The position numbers were made by a program, and so were the translations under genes. Below, piece by piece: positions 6,820 to 14,055 of a stretch of DNA of 38,724 nucleotides. Source of the stretch: a virus; the IMG/VR virus record IMGVR_UViG_3300027759_000191, positions 1 to 38,724 of that record; one strand, given 5' to 3'. Each line of letters begins with the position of its first letter. Within the stretch, counting starts at the first letter, position 1. The notes below the pieces were generated by a model. It ran no database searches, had not been told where the DNA came from, and saw only the letters and a list, made by a program, of their open reading frames with translations.

Positions 6820-6904
6820 TTTTCTAGCCATGATAGCCGCCGGCGTCGCCATTGGCTTACTTGTCGCCGAGTTTTTAACCGGCATAGATCCATTTTATAA
6901 ATAG
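6800..6904 (+). CDS. Small membrane peptide (34 aa)
   Basis: ATG at 6800 preceded by AAAGG with good spacing; TAG at 6902-6904. The peptide has a short basic start (MKAK) and one hydrophobic span of about 20 residues (ILDFLAMIAAGVAIGLLVAE), then a short polar end. It would insert in the inner membrane. Too short for family assignment. It overlaps the upstream gene, which supports it being translated. Confidence 0.6.
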   Translation: MKAKILDFLAMIAAGVAIGLLVAEFLTGIDPFYK

Positions 6905-6913
6905 GGGGCTGCC

Positions 6914-7057
6914 ATGCAAAAACTAACCTTTAACCGCGCCGGGTGGATTGTGTGCTGTATCGAGGTAAACAACTGGTTTAATTACACCCGTTTTGATACG
7001 AAGGCCGCAGCCAGGGCCTATTTGAAAGCAAACCCCGCCGCATGGTTTTGCGGCTAA
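6914..7057 (+). CDS. Small early protein (47 aa)
   Basis: ATG at 6914 with AGGGGG upstream (6903-6908), TAA at 7055-7057. The product is aromatic-rich (NRAGWIVCCIEVNNWFNYTR) with an Ala-rich helix and the end PAAWFCG; it has three cysteines. The pattern resembles small phage proteins with a WxVxxIExxxWFxYxRF core, function unknown. A hairpin overlaps its end (7037-7054). Confidence 0.6.
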   Translation: MQKLTFNRAGWIVCCIEVNNWFNYTRFDTKAAARAYLKANPAAWFCG

Positions 7058-7079
7058 TCACTTGAAAGCTAAAAACATG
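7037..7079 (+). promoter_or_regulatory. Hairpin plus ribosome binding leader, third early-operon copy
   Basis: A 6-bp stem GCCGCA/TGCGGC (7037-7042 and 7049-7054) lies over the end of the 47-residue gene and is followed by TAATCACTTGAAAG and the ATG at 7077. The leader AATCACTTGAAAG is identical to that at 5527-5539 before the clamp gene. Confidence 0.5.
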
Positions 7080-7262
7080 ATAATCCAAGAACATCAACAA
7101 TTAAAAAATGGCTGGGAATTGATCCGCGAATTACCGCACAATTCTAATAAATGGCCAAAAGCCGCCCGTTTTTATATCGATCATTTAATCGAGCATGGCA
7201 GCGAATACGTCAAGATCGGCGATACCATGTACACGCCATGTTATGACCAGGGGGCCGCATGA
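7077..7262 (+). CDS. Small early protein (61 aa)
   Basis: ATG at 7077 chosen over the in-frame TTG at 7062, because TTGAAAG at 7062-7068 belongs to the repeated leader that serves as the ribosome binding site. The product is charged with Trp residues (GWELIRELPHNSNKWPKAA) and a C-terminal GDTMYTPCYDQGAA. No known family was recognised. The stop overlaps the next ATG (ATGA). Confidence 0.65.
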   Translation: MIIQEHQQLKNGWELIRELPHNSNKWPKAARFYIDHLIEHGSEYVKIGDTMYTPCYDQGAA

Positions 7263-7396
7263 CAATCTATCGAGTTTATACCGCCGACAATAGGATAATC
7301 AGCGCGCACACTAGCGCGGGCGAGGCCATAAAACAAGCGCTAATTTATCAGCACAATACAGGCCGCCCGGCCTTTGTTGAAAGCGAGGCCGTATGA
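7259..7396 (+). CDS. Small early protein (45 aa)
   Basis: ATG at 7259 overlaps the previous stop and TGA at 7394-7396 overlaps the next ATG, so it sits in a chain of coupled genes. The product starts MTIYRVYTADNRIISAHTSA and continues with a helical GEAIKQALIYQ stretch. Family unknown. The coupled overlaps on both sides are the main support. Confidence 0.6.
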   Translation: MTIYRVYTADNRIISAHTSAGEAIKQALIYQHNTGRPAFVESEAV

Positions 7397-7455
7397 TAAT
7401 CGCATTATGCGCCGCGCTAATGGTTTGGTTATTGGTTTTATTATTTGATTTATAA
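7393..7455 (+). CDS. Very small hydrophobic peptide (20 aa)
   Basis: ATG at 7393 overlaps the preceding stop (ATGA), TAA at 7453-7455. The whole peptide is one hydrophobic span (MIIALCAALMVWLLVLLFDL), able to cross a membrane once. It is the last gene before a strong terminator. Support is limited to coupling and composition, so it may be a chance frame. Confidence 0.4.
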   Translation: MIIALCAALMVWLLVLLFDL

Positions 7456-7477
7456 CCCGCAGCCCGCGCCATAACAG

Positions 7478-7499
7478 CCCCGCCCTGGCGGGGTTTTTT
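7478..7499 (+). terminator. Intrinsic terminator of the early rightward operon
   Basis: Stem CCCCGC/GCGGGG (7478-7483 and 7488-7493) with loop CCTG, followed by six T. It ends rightward transcription just before the convergent primase-helicase gene (stop at 7501). On the other strand no U run follows the stem, so it is mainly one-directional. Confidence 0.85.
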
Positions 7500-7500
7500 A

Positions 7501-9801
7501 TTACTTAACGCGTACCAGGTGCGGCGCGGGATCAACTTCAACGGCCCGCCGCAGATCCGATTTACTTAATTCGATCATATCGGGCGCGCAAAATATATGC
7601 TTTTTACTAGGGTATTCGCGCGACATCAAGCGGCCACAATCAACCCAGCCGGCCTCTTTTAACGCGTGCAGCAGTGCGGCCTGTGGCACTTTCACGCCAG
7701 AGGGCGCAGCGCCCGCCAGGCGATCACATAGCGCATGAAAGGGCGAGCCGATAACACCCTTCGTAAACTCACCGGCACGCGTGCGCAGCATATCAACCAG
7801 GTATGACTCGGCCATGCTCATACCATGCTCAATTAGGTTTGCCTTAAATTCGGTCATAGCAGGCGGGGCGGCAGGATTGAATTTTGAAATGTTTCTATCA
7901 CGCAAAAAGCGACCGACACGCAAAAAGCCACCGGATCTATACCAATTCCACATGGTACGCGCCCGTTCAGGGTTCATTTTAGGGGCGCTTGACCACACGC
8001 AAAACCACCGGCGGTCTTGCGTAGCTAATGAAATTGGCACAGGATCATTACTAAACGCCAATACAAACAGGCGATTGGCCATCATGTACGGGTGCAAACC
8101 CTTGCGATTGATCGGCAGCATCTCAGGGGGCGCTGCGATAATAGGCTTGAGTTGATTAGCCAACTGCCTGCGAGTAGCTGCGTCAGGCTCTTTTAATTCG
8201 TTAATTAAAAGAATCTCAGACTCAAGCTGATAACCCCATTGGCTATTCACGCTGTTATTGTCCATAATGCCGCGGTTTTTTAAGTGTGGCCCACAGATTG
8301 CCCAAATGAACGGCGCCCAAAACGTATCTTTCCCGCAGCCCTCGTCCCCGCCATGCAGGATCGCATGATTCACTTTGATCTCAGGGTGCTGAACTTTGAA
8401 CGCCATGACGTCAAGCACATGGTTCAGTTCGTCAGGCTCAGGGATCAACAGTTTGGCGTGATTGAGCCACATAGAGATGTCGCCCACTTCCACGCCTGAT
8501 ACATCAGGGCGGGCGTCACGCCAGCGGTTGCCGTACAAATCGCCGTCACGCTCGACTACCACCGACTCACCGGCAGCATAGGTGATGCCGACAAGCGCCT
8601 GCGCGCCCATGGCCTGCCGGTTCTCGTCAAAGCAGACGGACGCCTCAATGCGACGCCCTGTATGCAAGGACTTGCATGAGATATGGCGATAAAGGGCGTT
8701 AAAGGTAGTTCTGCCGATCTCACGGCGGTCTTGCAGGTCAAAGAAACTCTCATCGTCTTGTACATACGCAAAACGCTTGTACCACTGTTCACGCTCAACA
8801 CGACCGAGTTGTTTACGCTCAACCTCATCAATAATTCGCTTGGCTTCATCAGGGAAGGCCTCGGTGGGCTTGATCTTATCAAGTACCATGTTCATGCGCT
8901 CGGCTAATAATTCATCACGCAAACCATGATCGACACTTGGGCCGCCGTTGGTAGCAACCCAATCTAAAAATTCACGGCTGCCTAAGTCTTGGCAATGGCC
9001 GTGGTAGCAACAAAATGACCGATCTAAGGGTTTATACCTAGCTTCAATCTCACCCGTTGTATGTTCAGCGCTGTTTGGGCAAACGACTGCTACCCAGCCC
9101 TCACGATTGACGGGCGACAATACTAAGCCCTGTTCATTGAGCCACGTCAGCACCTTATCTTTACCTGTGTCAACGAGCTTGACCGACTCCGCCGTAGCCG
9201 TGTCAGCTGCTTCAGGCACCACATTAAGCGCTGCGCAGATGTCCTCAAGGTTGTACTCACGTTCAGGATGGAACTCGACCAAGCGAGATGCGAAGTTACC
9301 GCGCCCAGGCTTGAGATTAATTGAGCCTGGCAGACGGAAATTGCGAACGGCGTTGGTGGCGCCTGGATCGGTGTAACCTGCTTTGGCAATCGCCTTGATT
9401 GCAGCGGTAAAGTCGCCTTTGGTGGGCTGTTCTTTAAACGCATAGCCCCATTGGAACGACCCTTCAGACGTTTCCATGATCCAAGTGGGCGCCAAAGGCG
9501 GCTCTTTAGACTTGGTGCCAATATCGTCAAGCATCATGACTAGCACGTACTCGCAATTAGCCGAGGATGCGCTAGGCTTGCCCTCAGTAAAGCGATCGAC
9601 AATAAATGAGCCAGTGTTGCCGTACCATGCTTCGTTATCACGCATTTTGTGACTAGGCAGGAAAGAAGGCCAAGTGCATTTAATCACGCCATCGGCATGA
9701 AATTGCAACTCGCCATCCTTTAACTGTGGTTTTTGGCGAACAATTAACGCAGTTTCACCTTCAGGGGCTAAACCTATGATATATTCTAAAAAGTTATTCA
9801 A
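7501..9801 (-). CDS. Primase-helicase (AEP-type primase plus DUF5906-like superfamily 3 helicase)
   Basis: Start taken as TTG at 9801, seven bases after AAGGAG; an upstream GTG at 9846 would lie in the intergenic hairpin and lacks a site. This gives 766 residues. The N-terminal half looks like a RepB/archaeo-eukaryotic primase: acidic pair in VMMLDDIGTK (about 89-97) and NFRLPGSINLKPGR (154-167). A Cys/His cluster follows (CPNSAEH 241-247 and CCYHGHC 264-270), probably zinc-binding. The C-terminal ATPase has Walker A GGDEGCGKDT (484-493), Walker B EILLINELK (529-537) and a sensor-like FSNDPVPI. The enzyme would open DNA and lay primers for the polymerase encoded just upstream. Confidence 0.9.
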   Translation of the reverse strand: MNNFLEYIIGLAPEGETALIVRQKPQLKDGELQFHADGVIKCTWPSFLPSHKMRDNEAWYGNTGSFIVDRFTEGKPSASSANCEYVLVMMLDDIGTKSKEPPLAPTWIMETSEGSFQWGYAFKEQPTKGDFTAAIKAIAKAGYTDPGATNAVRNFRLPGSINLKPGRGNFASRLVEFHPEREYNLEDICAALNVVPEAADTATAESVKLVDTGKDKVLTWLNEQGLVLSPVNREGWVAVVCPNSAEHTTGEIEARYKPLDRSFCCYHGHCQDLGSREFLDWVATNGGPSVDHGLRDELLAERMNMVLDKIKPTEAFPDEAKRIIDEVERKQLGRVEREQWYKRFAYVQDDESFFDLQDRREIGRTTFNALYRHISCKSLHTGRRIEASVCFDENRQAMGAQALVGITYAAGESVVVERDGDLYGNRWRDARPDVSGVEVGDISMWLNHAKLLIPEPDELNHVLDVMAFKVQHPEIKVNHAILHGGDEGCGKDTFWAPFIWAICGPHLKNRGIMDNNSVNSQWGYQLESEILLINELKEPDAATRRQLANQLKPIIAAPPEMLPINRKGLHPYMMANRLFVLAFSNDPVPISLATQDRRWFCVWSSAPKMNPERARTMWNWYRSGGFLRVGRFLRDRNISKFNPAAPPAMTEFKANLIEHGMSMAESYLVDMLRTRAGEFTKGVIGSPFHALCDRLAGAAPSGVKVPQAALLHALKEAGWVDCGRLMSREYPSKKHIFCAPDMIELSKSDLRRAVEVDPAPHLVRVK

Positions 9802-9830
9802 GTGATTCTCCTTTTTGCAGAGGGGGTTTG

Positions 9831-9868
9831 CCCCTACAAGTTTCACGTGCTTGTAGGGGTATTTTTTT
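9831..9868. promoter_or_regulatory. 10-bp perfect hairpin between polymerase and primase genes; terminator only for rightward RNA
   Basis: CCCCTACAAG (9831-9840) pairs with CTTGTAGGGG (9850-9859) around a 9-base loop; on the plus strand it is followed by TA and seven T. In the direction of the genes (leftward) no U run follows, and instead GGGGCAAACCCC offers a competing small stem near the primase ribosome binding site. It would stop antisense transcription entering the polymerase gene and may tune primase translation. Confidence 0.7.
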
Positions 9869-11828
9869 ACTTACCATAACGTGACATCACACCAACTTCT
9901 ACACTTAAAGGCAAACCTGTCGCCCAAGCGGGTGGTGTACACATCACGCGCTCCATTTCAATCTTTACTGCTTCGGGTTCATGCGTTTCGACCACAATCT
10001 CGTCATGCACATGAAGAACTACGTCGTCTAAATTTCGTAATGAGTAACGCAAAAGATCGTTGGCTACTGCTTGAGTTATGTTCTCGCAAGCTAATCCTTT
10101 CCATAAACGCGCCCTTGGCCACTCTTTAGCGTCTGCTGCGGGTTTCCATGACGCCTTAGCGTAAGTCACTCCATCAGCATCAATTTGGGCGAACGGATAG
10201 CATAGCACACGCCCACTCGGAAGTGCATACCATAGGTGTAAACCATCATACATATAGGTCGTTCTGCCTGCGGTAAATTCATGCTTAGGGTTACGCATAG
10301 CACGGGTGTAAGCGTCCTCAAGATCACTCCAGTACAACACCGCCCACGGGTTAGCCAGGCGCCATCCGTTAACCATGCGCTTGGCTTCAGGTTCGGTCAT
10401 CATCACGCCGTAAATGCGACCCATCGCAGCGAACGCGCCCACACCGCCGGCGAATCCGCAAGCCAACTCTTGCACCTTGCCGATCTGACGCTGATCTTTA
10501 TCGACCTTATGCAATGGCACATTAAAAGTTTTAGCTGCGTTGACCTTGTAGACGTCCTCGCCCGTGCGAAACAGGTCTAGCTTATCAATGCTACTGCGAT
10601 GCGCTGATATCCAAGGTGTTACGCGTGCTTCAATCGCTGACCAATCGGCTACGACGAGGGTCTTTCCCAAAGCGGGTACCAAAGCTGGCCGTAACATTCC
10701 TTTAAGGACATCGGTAACTCGTCGTCCAAAGGCAGGGACAATTGCGTGGCGTCTAACCATTGCCTGTCTAACGGCTTCAGGATCGCTAGCGCATTTCCTA
10801 GGGAAGTTATGTACTTGGAGTCCATAGCTTGAAGCTCGTCCAGTGGCACTGCCGCCAGCAAAGACAAAAGCTCCTCTAACTCGCCCGTCATCCTCGTCTG
10901 CCAAGTCTGCTGCTCGTTTGAACTTAGCGACTGAGGACGCCCAGAGGTCATCTGCGCATTGGATAACGTCAGCAACGTGGGGCGGGATTTCGTCATGGTT
11001 TTCCTCCGCTAAGATTAATAAATTTGCTCGTACGGTCTTGTCAATACTGTACTTCTTATCACCATCTTTATACGATTCCATCAACTTCTTGGCTTCGGGG
11101 CCAACGCGCTCTAGCACCCAATCCCTCATGCGAGGAGAGCGCACCGATGTAATCTCTCCGTTGGTCACTTCATCCACAATGGCTTCGATCTCACCTAGCT
11201 CATGGCTGGCGTATCGAATTGCGGACTCGGCTAATGGCTTATCCAGCAACACGCCGCGATCGTTAATGCGCTCATTGACATGGTAATCCAAGAGTTCTTC
11301 ATCTGACAAGTCACGCATGGCTTTGCTAATTGAGCGCATGGCTTTGACGTCTTGTTCGCAGTAGGCGACCATCTCGGCCATGAGCGTAGCATCGTTATTA
11401 AACGATCCATCAGAGCGTGGGATTGATAAGGCACGGATCAGTTGCTTGCCTCGGTGATCCTTCTTCATAGTGGCACCAGCAAAGCGGCCGACATCTTCCA
11501 ATGAGCCTGGAGCGCAGTTGGCACGGGCTTGCGTTGCCGTACAATAGAACTGTTCTAGCTTTGGTTCGGGGGTTCCCTTGTCTGCGCACAGGACATACCA
11601 CCAGATTAGACGTTCAAAAGCAGCGTTATGCGCTCGAATTTGACCTGTGTAATTTGCAACACGGGCAGGAAATGGTTGATCCGCAAGCCATGTAACGACA
11701 TCTTCATCGTCAAAGGCATAGCTCATGCACAGCACTTGCGTACTCGGATCTTGTGCATAGTTGTAAACGCCACGACTCGGTAGATCGCAACGGCTACGGG
11801 TTTCAAAGTCAAGCCAAAGAATAGTCAT
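9867..11828 (-). CDS. Family A DNA polymerase with 3'-5' exonuclease
   Basis: 653 residues. The proofreading domain has Exo I LDFET (D7, E9), an Exo II-like AHNAAFER (67-73) and Exo III YCEQD (Y156, D160). The polymerase domain has TGRASS (329-334), motif A VVADWSAIEARV (catalytic D395), motif B around RQIGKVQELACGFAGG (R447, K451) and motif C HVHDE (H608, D609, E610). The catalytic residues are all present, so it should be active as the replicative polymerase. It is second to last in the leftward replication arm, before the primase-helicase. Motif B departs from the usual bacterial Pol I pattern, as in other phage members of this group. Confidence 0.95.
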   Translation of the reverse strand: MTILWLDFETRSRCDLPSRGVYNYAQDPSTQVLCMSYAFDDEDVVTWLADQPFPARVANYTGQIRAHNAAFERLIWWYVLCADKGTPEPKLEQFYCTATQARANCAPGSLEDVGRFAGATMKKDHRGKQLIRALSIPRSDGSFNNDATLMAEMVAYCEQDVKAMRSISKAMRDLSDEELLDYHVNERINDRGVLLDKPLAESAIRYASHELGEIEAIVDEVTNGEITSVRSPRMRDWVLERVGPEAKKLMESYKDGDKKYSIDKTVRANLLILAEENHDEIPPHVADVIQCADDLWASSVAKFKRAADLADEDDGRVRGAFVFAGGSATGRASSYGLQVHNFPRKCASDPEAVRQAMVRRHAIVPAFGRRVTDVLKGMLRPALVPALGKTLVVADWSAIEARVTPWISAHRSSIDKLDLFRTGEDVYKVNAAKTFNVPLHKVDKDQRQIGKVQELACGFAGGVGAFAAMGRIYGVMMTEPEAKRMVNGWRLANPWAVLYWSDLEDAYTRAMRNPKHEFTAGRTTYMYDGLHLWYALPSGRVLCYPFAQIDADGVTYAKASWKPAADAKEWPRARLWKGLACENITQAVANDLLRYSLRNLDDVVLHVHDEIVVETHEPEAVKIEMERVMCTPPAWATGLPLSVEVGVMSRYGK

Positions 11829-11912
11829 ATTTATAGGTTGGAAATGGTTAGTCCTGTTAGCCGTACTTATATAGAAGCCTAGGCTGAACGGTGTCTAACC
11901 AAATCCAATTTT

Positions 11913-12566
11913 TTAGACTGCGCTACGGCGACGACGTGCTGGGGCTGCTTCGACTGCTTCAGGCGTTTCAATCTCTTTAGGCGCTGGGGCATCATCACCA
12001 TCCATACCAACCCACTCTTGAATATCAAAAACAGGGGTGTAGATGCGACCATAGCTCTTGTGCGTGTAATGCTCTTTACCAAGCATAACAATTGGCACAG
12101 GTTTGCTTTGATCCTTCTCAACTTGCGCTGCAATGGCTACAGCCAAGGTTTGTACGCTACGCTTACCGCCGACCGAGGTGGTGGTATAACGCGCTTCTAA
12201 ACCTTTATCCTCACCAGAGATGCACTTCATCGACATACCCACTTGCGTTTCCCAACCCTTCTTGGCATTGGGTGGCGCAGGCTCAAGCTCAGGCAATGGC
12301 TGTGATACAGAAACCATCTTTTCACCAAGAACTTCACCATCACCCCAAGCGATATAACCATGTACAAAAGACAATGGATTAATCGCCCAAGTGGATTCGT
12401 CCTCAATTTCAGTTTGATCTGCACCAAAAACCCAATGACCTGTCTTATCCATTTTGATAATGACTGTGCCTGCTGGCCCAATCTCAGCTTCGATGGAGCG
12501 TAAAGCGGTGGAAAGGTCTTTTACGGAAGGCAGGTTTGCACCTGCAAAAGTTACGATATTTGACAT
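11913..12566 (-). CDS. Replication-module protein of unknown function (217 aa)
   Basis: ATG at 12566 with AAAGGAA upstream. No known domain could be assigned. The N-terminal half has mixed strands and conserved-looking aromatic glycine patches (TGHWVFGAD, YIAWGDGEVLGEK); the middle contains KGWETQVGMSMKC and GLEARYTTTSVGGKRS; a basic SYGRIYTPVFDIQEW patch follows, then an acidic Pro/Glu/Ala tail ending in RRRRSAV. It sits between a DUF2800 nuclease and the polymerase, the place where related phage modules carry a DUF2815 single-strand-binding-like protein. A DNA-binding role is therefore a reasonable inference, not shown by motifs. Confidence 0.8.
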   Translation of the reverse strand: MSNIVTFAGANLPSVKDLSTALRSIEAEIGPAGTVIIKMDKTGHWVFGADQTEIEDESTWAINPLSFVHGYIAWGDGEVLGEKMVSVSQPLPELEPAPPNAKKGWETQVGMSMKCISGEDKGLEARYTTTSVGGKRSVQTLAVAIAAQVEKDQSKPVPIVMLGKEHYTHKSYGRIYTPVFDIQEWVGMDGDDAPAPKEIETPEAVEAAPARRRRSAV

Positions 12567-12576
12567 TACTGTTCCT

Positions 12577-13707
12577 TTATTGAAGTTTAGAAAAGGCAGC
12601 AGATAACTGCTTACCTAGTTGTAAAACCGCTGGTCTGGGATCGCTCTCAGGCGCCAACGTACTGCCACTGCTTACTGCTACTACTTGATCGGCAGGCAAT
12701 TGCTTGCCATGCTTTTTCAATATTTTTTCTGCCTGAGCAGGAGATATTACCTTACTTGTTGTTAATTCATCTTCGGGAATACCCTCATTCATCATGGCTA
12801 CTAAAGCTGTATCTTCGTCAACCCATTGACGTGTGGCACGTTTGGCAACGAGCTTCCAGCCTGGCACTACGGCGCCTGACTCTAGCATGGTAAAGGTCAA
12901 AGCACGCAGGTCATTGATCCACTGCTCTAGCATATCTGCTTTGCTTAAATAGTCGTTGATCTGCATTACATCAATGTCGCCAACAGCAATTGTCAAGGCA
13001 CGATCAACTGCGCCGGTCATTAACGGGCAAGTAGGCTTGGCAGCGCACCAACGGCAATGATCGCCTACTTTAAGAGGTGCATCGTCTTTTTTAGCTAATT
13101 TGACGGCCATCTTGAGTTCTTGTTCAAACTGCTTAATGCGCTCAGGCGTAGTCGTCCAACGCTTAATTTCAGGCGGTTGCACAATGATGCACTCAATTTC
13201 GGTAGCGCCTTCAAATACCCATTGCACTTCGGGGGTACGCATAGCAGCTGCCGCATAGAACATCAGCTGCGGGTTCTCCTCAGCTTCTACGGCTACCCCG
13301 TCACCAAACTTCCAATCCAAAACGATAGCGCGTTTCCCAATCCGACCAAGCAGATCAGTAAAACCAAAAACATCGCTAAGAAAATCCCCAAAACCCACTC
13401 TTGTTTCGACGGCAATATCCATTTGGCAGTCAGGATCAACCTGGTTAAGAAGATCAAGAGCAGGATATAACTTATCTTCCAAGAGAGCTTTAGTGAACGT
13501 GATTTCTTCATATGTGGTTCCCAAGAAGTCGGTTGGTTTCTTGTCATGTTCTAGCACCTCGGCAATGATGTTGTGTAAAAAAGTTCCTTCGTTAGCGTAT
13601 TTGCTTGAAGGCTGTGGGGGCATCTTGGCGCATAGCGCTACAGAGCCTGGGCAGTTGATTACGCGCTTGGCGGTTGATCCGCCGACGATCTGAGAGTGTG
13701 AAGCCAT
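12577..13707 (-). CDS. DUF2800 protein: RecB/Cas4-type nuclease with Fe-S cluster
   Basis: 376 residues. PD-(D/E)XK nuclease features: EGTFLH (E40, H45), GFTD with D118, LDWK (D131, K133) and NPQLMFYAAAA (Q147, Y151). Four cysteines are spaced as in AddB/Cas4-type iron-sulphur nucleases: C19 near the start, and C218, C221, C227 in CRWCAAKPTC. This predicts a 4Fe-4S staple closing the nuclease domain. Likely role is DNA end processing or recombination during phage replication. It is first in the leftward replication arm, with a good ribosome binding site (AAAGGAAAG). Confidence 0.9.
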   Translation of the reverse strand: MASHSQIVGGSTAKRVINCPGSVALCAKMPPQPSSKYANEGTFLHNIIAEVLEHDKKPTDFLGTTYEEITFTKALLEDKLYPALDLLNQVDPDCQMDIAVETRVGFGDFLSDVFGFTDLLGRIGKRAIVLDWKFGDGVAVEAEENPQLMFYAAAAMRTPEVQWVFEGATEIECIIVQPPEIKRWTTTPERIKQFEQELKMAVKLAKKDDAPLKVGDHCRWCAAKPTCPLMTGAVDRALTIAVGDIDVMQINDYLSKADMLEQWINDLRALTFTMLESGAVVPGWKLVAKRATRQWVDEDTALVAMMNEGIPEDELTTSKVISPAQAEKILKKHGKQLPADQVVAVSSGSTLAPESDPRPAVLQLGKQLSAAFSKLQ

Positions 13708-13729
13708 TTACTTTCCTTTACTTTAGTGA

Positions 13730-13763
13730 TTGAAACTTCACTGTACCACAAAAATAATTTGTG
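13730..13763. promoter_or_regulatory. Divergent control region: rightward sigma-70 promoter with overlapping operator
   Basis: Rightward promoter TTGAAA (13730-13735), 17-base spacer, AATAAT (13753-13758), both five of six to consensus. An exact inverted repeat CACAAA-N5-TTTGTG (13747-13752 and 13758-13763) covers the -10 box, as expected of a repressor site. On the leftward strand a weaker TTTAGC / TACAGT pair could serve the DUF2800 arm, and the operator would cover its spacer. One regulator could thus control both arms. Confidence 0.6.
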
Positions 13764-13779
13764 TGCTAAACTTTTTTAC

Positions 13780-14055
13780 ATGAAAGAAAAAGACATTGAA
13801 AAATATTTTGTTTGGGCCGTCAGCAAGATGGGCGGGATTGCGTACAAGTTCAAGTCGCCGAACCAGCGTGGCGTGGCCGACCGCATTGTTTGTTTGCCAG
13901 GCGGGATTGTATGGTTTGTAGAACTCAAGACCGAGGGTGGCAAGCTGTCTATGCTACAGAAGGTTCACGCTCATAACCTCAAGACCTTACATCAGAACTA
14001 CGCCTGCTTGTGGTCAATCGACCATATTGACATTTGGATGAAAGAGAACCAATGA
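13780..14055 (+). CDS. VRR-NUC domain nuclease
   Basis: Start set at ATG 13780, since the in-frame upstream ATG at 13726 would lie within the promoter; the leader is then only about 15 bases and has no clear ribosome binding site. 91 residues, the whole length of a stand-alone VRR-NUC domain. Nuclease motif residues: GVADR (D34), VELK (E48, K50) and Q60 in the following helix. Such proteins cut branched or flapped DNA and are usually paired with an SNF2 helicase in phage modules, as here, where the stop overlaps the helicase start. Confidence 0.9.
   Translation: MKEKDIEKYFVWAVSKMGGIAYKFKSPNQRGVADRIVCLPGGIVWFVELKTEGGKLSMLQKVHAHNLKTLHQNYACLWSIDHIDIWMKENQ

Noticed and set aside
9802-9846. GTG start at 9846 for the primase-helicase
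   Set aside because: It is inside the loop of the intergenic hairpin and lacks a ribosome binding site, whereas TTG 9801 follows AAGGAG at proper distance.
10843-11286. Plus-strand open frame opposite the DNA polymerase
   Set aside because: Ser-rich shadow of the polymerase gene; all polymerase motifs lie in the other strand.
13726-13779. Longer start for the VRR-NUC gene at ATG 13726
   Set aside because: This ATG lies upstream of and across the -35/-10 promoter elements, so it would not be in the transcript.
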